A stretch of DNA of 64,000 bases. It comes from Jacaranda mimosifolia (lineage: Eukaryota; Streptophyta; Magnoliopsida; Lamiales; Bignoniaceae). The first letter of the stretch is position 1. Each line of letters starts with the position of its first letter. The notes under the pieces were generated by a model. The model did no database searches, was not told the DNA's origin, and worked only from the letters and a program-made list of their open reading frames with translations. Shown here in pieces: positions 13,801 to 22,800 of this stretch. A program made the position numbers and the translations under genes. The DNA is taken from NCBI GenBank assembly GCA_018894105.1, contig CM032123.1, positions 24,653,744 to 24,717,743 on the forward strand. The letters are read 5' to 3'.

Positions 13801-16800
13801 AGGAGGAAGGACGTAGTTAGATTGCAAAGAAATAAGTTGGGTGTACTTACTCGACTCACCATTATACTGATGCTACTCAGGTTGCACTTCTGTCGCTCAG
13901 TAATGATTTAACTAATGATTTTATAACAAGAGAAATCTCATACACAATATAGCCCTTGCCAACAAAGACATTAGGAACAAATGCATAACAAGCTGAAAGT
14001 TGCCAAATCCAATAAACTGGAAGGTCAAAGAAAATTATCGCCCACCTCCAATAGACAATTTTAAGAGTTTGCTGTCTAATTCCAGCAGTTCTCCAAAATG
14101 AATTTCCCATTTAACAGAATTCATGTTGAAAAACGATTTCAGAGTGCTAATATCAGAAATAATAAAACCAGAAGCTAAAATACACATGCCAGGACCTAAA
14201 ACGATTAAATAAAAGAACCCCGCTCTCCCCAAATTCACATTTTATCCAAACCCAGTTGCTTCTTCCTCTTAGCAAGTCATTCCTATATTAATAAACCGAT
14301 TCATTGACTATAACAAAAAACTTGTCCATTGATATTTCTCCCTCATTTTACAAATAAACACAGACATGCTCATGTCTGTATGCCAATTATCACTCAATTT
14401 CTTCTTGTCGACAAAATGCTCTATCTAACAAAGTGCATTTGGAGTTTGGACATGCAAATAGCTAGGGATATGTCAAAGGGAAGGGCATTAAATTATCACT
14501 AGTAATCATAGATGACCAACCCTAACTCTATTGTTCTCCCTCAATCTTTTGAGAGTCATTTAGAATGAAGTATTGTATGATAAAAAACTAAAAGTGAGTT
14601 CATAAATTTTAAAATTCACATATAAATATAGCAATGACGATAATGGCATAACTTGATGGTGGAAAGAGAGAGGAAATTAGTTGTAGAGGGTCTACAACTA
14701 ATTGAGGAATCATTCTTTCAAGTCTAATATAAAGAGAGGAAGATCTTTTCGAGAGAAATTTGCTAAAGACAAAAGCTGAGAGGGGCAAAGCAGATCTCAA
14801 GTTTGAGAGATGCATCTAGGTTCTTATTTATTCAGCAGTTAACCTTACAACAATAAAATCATCTCTCAACATCAATTATAATATATTGCAAATTTGTTTT
14901 GGGAGATTAAGAGAACGAAATAATGTCAAGAGAGAGTATTATTTTGCAACATCCAGTTTAAGAGAATGATAGAAAGAATGAAGCAATCATAGTTATTAAA
15001 GGTGTGAGGCAAGGGGCAGGCGAGAGGTACATTTTCCAGGCAAGAGGCGAGGCGAGGGGCGGGCGACCAAAAGGCGAATGAGGTGACAATTAAGAAAAAA
15101 AGTTAAAATATATTTATATAGTACAAAAATTAAATTAAGTGAAATATATTAAGTATTACTAGATTAGCATATTAACATATTAAATATTTTTAGTATTAAA
15201 ATAGCAAATTAATTAAATATATTAAAATTTAGTTTAAGTATTAATATATTAAACAAATTGAAAAAGAAAGATTCAAAAGAATCAAAAGTGTTGTCTGTAT
15301 GAGAAAAGAACATTAAGACAACAAAATAGAAGACATAAGATATAAGAGAAGAGAGAAGACACTTGAAGTCTAGGTTGCTAGAATCAAGGTGGTGGAGGGA
15401 ATGCTTTGATTGTAGGAAAAGGCTTGGATGCTTCTTAATTGTGGGTTGTTTATTATAGAAAGTCAAGGTTTCTTGTAGGAGGCTTATTTATTATTATTTT
15501 TTTTAAAGTGAACAAAAAGCAACTGAGGCGTCCAAGGCGACTAAGGCGTCCAAAGCGACAGAGGCGGTCGCCTCATCTCGCCTTATGGTGCTCGCCTGGC
15601 CTGGGGAGAAAGAGGCGACATGGTGTAGCCTCACCTCGCCTCTAGCCTGAGGCGAGTGAGGCGACTGCCTTTGATAACTATGGAAGCAATATTCCAGTCA
15701 AAGGCTCAATACCTGGAGAGTCTTTCCAAGACCCATTTCATCAGCCAGCAGGACCCGACCTCCATGCTGCAACACAAATCTGAAGGCCAGAATTACCAAT
15801 AGTCAAATGACTTTCTGATTAAACGAATAGATAGATGTTGAGGTCACTAAACTTTTGCACACGATTCTCCATTCCCATACTGAATAAAAGAATAAAAGTA
15901 TTTGGCATAACTAATCTTACATACCTGACACCATCACGTTGAAAAGGGAGGAGCCTTGCTTCAATAGAACTGGGAATCTTTTCGTACCTGCCTGTTGAGA
16001 ACATGAAATGGAATACACTTACTATTTGGGCACTATAACACACAGGAAAAGTGGCCCAAATCCAAAAATAAAATGTAGATCATAAAGAGGAGAGAATTAT
16101 ATGTGCATTCCAATCAATACTGTAAAGAATTTGGTGAAGAATTTGAATATTATAAGAAACATGTGTTTCCCTTGAGAATTTCTTTTAAAATCAGAATTCA
16201 TTGCAAGATTAGTTGGGAATAGAAGTAAAAGGAAATCAACAAATAAAATGAAAAAAGAGATTATTTTCAGAGAATATCCAGAAAATCAATCCACTAATCT
16301 GGCCATGTTATTCTATAAAGCATAAGAACCATCAAAATCCCAGACAATTTTGAAGCTTCAGCCATCAATTAAAGCAAAAACATGCTAACTGGAAGTCTTG
16401 GAATTTCTAAGATCTATAGGGACTTGGTTAGAATTATGTCATGTGATATTTAAGTTCTCTTTCTATTTTAACCTCCCTAAATGCCTTCACATGCAATCAA
16501 TGAATCCACCAACATAACTTACAAAGATAATTTAGGCAAAGACTACCAGGCCCCAAAAGAACAAAGAAGTAAAAGAAATAAGAGGTTGCTTTAATGATCC
16601 AAGAAGAATTTGACTTCCTCGCTTCCTCACGATCATGAACAGATAAAGACAAATGTGCCAAGCATCCCCTTATTGCTTTCTCAATAGCCTGATGTTTTTC
16701 AGGAACCATGTTTTATTCATGCACATCTCATAACCAGCAAAAAACCAGCTCTTACATGGGGAAGAGACTAGAATGCTCAACATAGTTAGTGCTATAGAAC

Positions 16801-19800
16801 ATGTTTTCTTACTTTCAACCATAAGATTGGGAAAATTTGGAATTAGAAATTATGTTGTCCTTCAACACCAACTTCCAGAAACATTTAATCAATTATAACG
16901 TGTACAAGGCATACATTTACCTTTGGTCTTCACATGCTATATTTCCTCCAACACTAATAGTAAGTAGTTCTTTGCCCATAAGGCATAGCCAAGATAGGTT
17001 TTCGCCAGAGTAATCTCTCTTAAATATTGTTAAATTCTTAAATGTTTGGCTCAGCCATCCATCGAAAGACTATTTTACTTTTTTTTCCCTTTCTTTTTCT
17101 TTTTTTTTTTTTTTGATCTAATTAATGACAGACCTTCCTCTTATGGTTGCTAGAAAAAGTGGAAGAAACAAATTTACCTTGAAGGTCTGGAAGTGCAGTA
17201 GCAGCAGCAATAGCACGCCCTACCAAAGGATCCAAGCTCTCTATCTGAAAAATTCTTAGCAACAGGATGTTATCAAGTTAACCATCTCTTACACTAGTCA
17301 CATGCATTTTTTACAAACAAACTCAGAAAAGTTTGATATGTTTACAAACAAACTCAGCAAAGTTTTGAAATTACAAATACTCAATTAACATCTGCCTCTT
17401 TCTTACAATTTGCAGGCATCGTTAGCTGTCGTTAAGAGATTTGTTCATCAAATGTGTTCAAACAAAAAAGCCCTTTGCTCTGTTTGTAATATTTAAATTT
17501 TATGGGGATTTAATTTTTACAAATTTTATATTCATAGGGTTAAACAAAAAGTAAATGATTTTTAAAAAAAATTAGTCTTTCATAATGTCTTACCTTCGTA
17601 AAATTTCACAAAACATTCTCAATAAAATTAAAAAATAAATGTTTAAAATTTATTACTCTAAAAATACTAACTTGCTATAATTTAAATCACTTGGTGTGAA
17701 TTTTAAGTAAATGTTTAAATCTTAATACAGTTTTATATTTCAAAACTGTAAAACATACATAAACTCAGACTCTAAATATAAAAAATTTAAAGGAAAAGTA
17801 GAAACTTATTATATATTGGACAAGTGTAATTTCAATAATTTTAAATTACTCATAATATAATTTAATTGATATTTAAATATCAATAGAATTTCATAAATTT
17901 GAATATCCAAGTAAACCGTGCCTATAGTGGCACCAACCATGGCAGTTTTTATCATTATAGAGCTAGACTCTCATAGATTTGAAAAAGAACCATGGCAGAC
18001 CCGTGAGAATTGTTGGAAAATCCACAGAAAGCTGCAAACTGGAAGAAGCAGCAGATTGTATAAACTCGGGCATTTCAGGCTAGCAAACAGGGCTGCCACT
18101 CTGCTCATATACTTCTCCATTTACAGAGGAGCAAATAGACCACCTATACCAAAATCTCAACTCTTAGTAAATTCCAATCCCTTTTGTTTTTTAGCACAGG
18201 GAAGGTATTGTCTCGCAGCTATCCTTATCAGTGTCAATCTAAATTATTCTTGGGTAATCAATTCCATGCAACTGATCATATAACCGGGTCACAATTGTTT
18301 TTACTGTATAATTCATGTGTGAGGAATCAAAAACACGAATAGCAGATGGTTCTCTGTCAGCCATAGCTTGGAAAGGACCAATTATTATTTCTCCTCATCT
18401 TACTCTCAGTCATGTCCTTCATGTCCCAAACCTATCTTGTAATCTCTTGTCTGTTACTAAAATAACCCAAGACCAGAACTGCCACATTAACTTCTTTTTG
18501 CTCAATGTAAGTTTCAGGATTTAATCATTGGGAAGATGATTGGCAATGCTAGAGAAGTGGGAGGACTCTACTTGTTTGAAGATGAATATGAATTGAGAAG
18601 GCAAGCTCAGAACGTTTGTTTCAATATTACTTCTGTCAGTAATGTCTAATGAGAGTGAAACAATGTTATGGCAATTTAGATAGCCCATCTGATTTTTTCA
18701 ATATCTAAAATATTTGATTCCCTTGTTATTATGAATAATTACCCATCTTCATTTCAATGTGAAATTCACAAAATGGCAAAATATCACCCTGCTTCTTTTC
18801 CACCATAACTCTACAAATCCTCAGAACTGTTTACTGTATTTCATTGTGATATGGTTTATAACTTTCCTTGTGATCATAATATGGTTTCTTGGGTATTTTT
18901 GTTAAAGACAAATGTAATACAGAACATGTTTTTAAAAAATTGCACACCATCGTTCAAATACAATATCAAACAAAAATTTCAGATTTCTCAAAGTGACAAG
19001 GAAAAGGAGTACTTTGATACAATTCTGGGAAGTTTCTTGTGATGAAAAAGGGAAAGCAAAGTTATTGTGACAATATCTCTCAACAAAATGAGGTGGCTGA
19101 AAGGATGAATAAACACCTAATATAAGTTGCCCAAGCCTTAAGTTTTCAACTCAAGTTCCAAAATATCCTAGGGGAGACTATTCTTACAGCTGCCTGCTCG
19201 ATCAATAGGATGCAACCAGAATTTTTAAATTAAAAACTCCATTCAACTGTTTTCAGAGAGTGTTATCCCAATTTAAAACTTTTTGAAGATGCTTCTTTGA
19301 AAATATTTGGATGCACTGCATTTGTCCACATCCATGATAATAAGGCATGGGAAAGTAGATCCAAAAGCAAGACTATGCTTTTGTTGGCTATCCTTCAAAT
19401 CAAAAAGCGTACAAGTGCTTTGGTCCGATTTTAAAACAACTGTTTGTATCCATGAATTTAACCTTTCTTCCGACAAAGATTAGTACATGAATTCTCATCT
19501 TCAGGGGAAGCACAATGGTGAAAATTCGGATTTTATTTGTTCAAATTAACTACTTATGTTTTTAAACTACAAATGTTTTTGGACTTATACCTGAAACAAA
19601 TGAAGACACAAATGATGTAGATCCAGTTAGACTGAAAATATGGATGAGACAAATAGATTAGGTGTTGGAAATAATGGACAGATTTCTTTAATGCCATTAC
19701 ACGGTCATAATCAGTAACAAACAGGAATGTATGTAAACCAGAAACGGACTTATTTTCTCAAGAAAAAACCGTGGACTGGGAAAAAAATTGCAACTTGCAG

Positions 19801-22800
19801 CATTGCCAAGACTCCAACCAAGAATTAAATCATGAATCAAGTGATATACCAGGTATTCTGAAAATTTTAGATATTCCTATTGCTCTTAGAAAGGGTATTA
19901 GATCTTGCACTATCTCCAATTCCGTGTCTTATAAAAATGCCCTCCTTTCATGCATTTTATGATTTTATCTCACTCTATCCTGCGTAGTGTCTTCCCAAAA
20001 ATGTGCAGGAGGCTTTAAATGTTCCTGATTGGAAGGAAGTGGTATGTGTGGAGATTAGAGACCTTGGAAATAATGGAACTTGGGAAAACGTAGATTTTTC
20101 TCTGCAGAAAAGCAACTGTTGGCTGTAAGTGGGTGTTTATGGTGAAGTACAATAGGAATGCCTCATTGGAAAAATACAAGGCCCCCTTTGTGGCAAAGGG
20201 GGTCACTCGAACTTATGGTATGGTAGTAGTTATTCAGAAACCTTTCTCTAGTAGCAAAACTGAACAGTTTGAGAGTACTCCTGTCTATTATTGTGATTGA
20301 TTGGCCTCTACATCTGCTAGATGTAAAAAAATACTTTCCTTAATGGAGAATTAGCAGAGGAAGTATATAGATGCTCCACCTGGTTTCACGAAGAAGTTTG
20401 GATCCAAGATTTGTATGTTTTAAGTCTTTATTTTGGCACAAACAATCACCTAGAGCTTGGTTTGAAAGATCTGGAAAGTTTGAAAAGGCCAAGGCCATAT
20501 TCAAGGACAAGCAGACCATTCATAAAGACTTTCATCAAAGGGAAAGACTGCTATCTTAATAGTATATGCGGATGATATTATCCTCAAAGGATGACTTGGG
20601 TGAGATAAATAAATTGAAGCAGTGTTTGGCTTCGAAAATCAAGATTAAGGATCTAGAATATTACATTATTTTACTGGCATGAGAGTTGCTTGATCTAAGA
20701 AAGGTATTGCTGTCTCACAGCATAAATATATACTTGACTATTGGAAGAAACAGGAACTGGATGTAGACCATCTAATACACCGATGGAGTTTTAGCTCAAA
20801 ACTTGAAGTAATGAAAGGTCCAGTTGATAAAAATAGGTACCGGAGATTAGTTGGCCATGTCTCACACAGGAACCTCACATTGCTTTGGAGCGAGCATTGT
20901 TAGCCAGTTCATGCATTCTCCATTTGAGGAACATTTTGAAGCCATTTACCAAATCTTTAAGGTACCTAAAGGGTACTCTATGGAAAGGTTTGTTTTTCAA
21001 GAAAAATGAGCAAAGGGGAATTGATAACTATGCTAATGCAGACTGGACAGGATCTGTCATGAGTAGAAGGTCTACCTCTAGCATCCACATTTTTATGGGG
21101 AAACTTAGTCGCATGGAATAGCAAAAAACAGTGTACTGTGTAGTGGTTAGAAATAGTCCTGAGTTCAGTGCTGATATTTGTGCCTCAATAGCACTAGGGA
21201 TATGTGAAGTACTATGGCTAAGAGGAGTTCTTGGGGAGAGTAGAAGACCAACTAACCACCCTATGGAACATACAATCCTATTAAACACAACAGAACAAAG
21301 CACACAAAAGTTCACAGATACTTTATGAAGGAGAAGCTCGAACAAGGTGTTATTTGTACACAGTTTGTTCCAACAACACTACTTTAACTAAGGGAAGCCA
21401 AAAGTTTGAGTTTCTAAGTAGCAAGTGGATGAAAGATATCTATGCACCAGACTTAAGAGGGAGTTTAATATGTTAGGGTTTTGTGGTTAGGTTTTTTATT
21501 TTAAAGAAAAGATTTAATAGTTAAGAGTACTCAAGATATATTATGATTATGTTTTACTATTTTCTGGTTAGTTCCTATATTCTAGGAAGGTTGAGATTCT
21601 ATTCTCAGCCATTTATTTTGTAATTCTTGAAGCAATAGAATAAGAGAACAATATGAAATTTACACACCTCAACATTACAGCCAGGAACATCACGAATAAT
21701 ACTTTCCGCTGTTGATAACGATGACAAAGGAAACATCCACAATCTGCAAATGATCAAACAAATTAACAAAATCTGATAGTTGACAACAAAGTGCAAGTGT
21801 AAAACAACAGGAAAATAAAAAAGGTTAAGAAAGATCACACATTGCTCCAATTTTTACTTCTACGGACCTTAACAACAGAGATTGAGAATTTCTTAATATT
21901 TCATGCAACTGGGGTGGGGAAGGCCATGTAGAGAGAGAGAGACAGAGACAGAGATACACCTTTCGTTTGCATTCCAATTGGCTTTTGGAATAGTGTGGAA
22001 AGCACCTAAAAGTACCTATAGGAAGATAAAAGAACGATTGTAAGAAAAAAATGAACATTTATGTCGATTAAACCACACAAGTCAAAAAGGCGTGGGCACC
22101 TTGTCATAAGGAAATTTTGCAGCAATGTTTCCACTGGCATGTAGAGAAAATTTAATCTTGATCTTCGGATACTGTTGCTTTGGAGGATCATCTAAATTTG
22201 GGAGAAGTATATACCACCAAGAATGCAGGTAAAGGCAAAAGTAAGAGTACAGGCATTCAGAAAAGTAGACACGGTTTACAAGAAGTAAACAGAAGGAACT
22301 CACCAATCATCTTTGGCACCGTGGATGAAGGTAACATTCTTGCCTGTAGTGAGGTATTAATCTGCTTCACAAATCAAGAGCAAGAATGATGAGCTAATGG
22401 CATAAGGTACGAGGGTTTATCTGCTTTGAGAAATATCATTTGATTTATAGCGTGCACCATTAGAAAAACTTGTTGATCTGAAGATTCCAGTAAAGGCTGT
22501 ATGATCTGAAGAAAATATTTATGAAGCACATACTGAAGAGAAAAGGAAAGCCAAGAAATTTTTTAGCATCCAAATTTTGCACCTATTGGTTCTCTGAATT
22601 TTACTTTTCCTTTCTGCATTCACATTAGAAACCAAACAAAGAAGTGATATACAACGCACTTTCTTTGCTTCTCCTAATTATTTCCCGAGTTTAAACAAGG
22701 GAATAGTTAAAAGGATATTAAAGAGGATCAACTGAGAAGATTGTCATGAACTTAGAGAATTTAAACTCATTAAGTGATATTTAGCTAAGTCCATTAACAT

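Larger units (their letters stand above)
17918..21650 (+). mobile_element. 5'-truncated Ty1/copia retrotransposon in helicase intron 5
   Basis: This element lies antisense to the host gene. A gag C-terminal piece, a decayed protease motif, integrase, RT and RNase H pieces follow in copia order. They end in a purine-rich AGAGGGAG tract and a 180-bp LTR at 21471-21650 (TGTTAGGG to GAGAACA). No matching 5' LTR or gag start was found before 17918, so the left end is missing. It stops 17 bp short of helicase exon 5. Confidence 0.85.
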
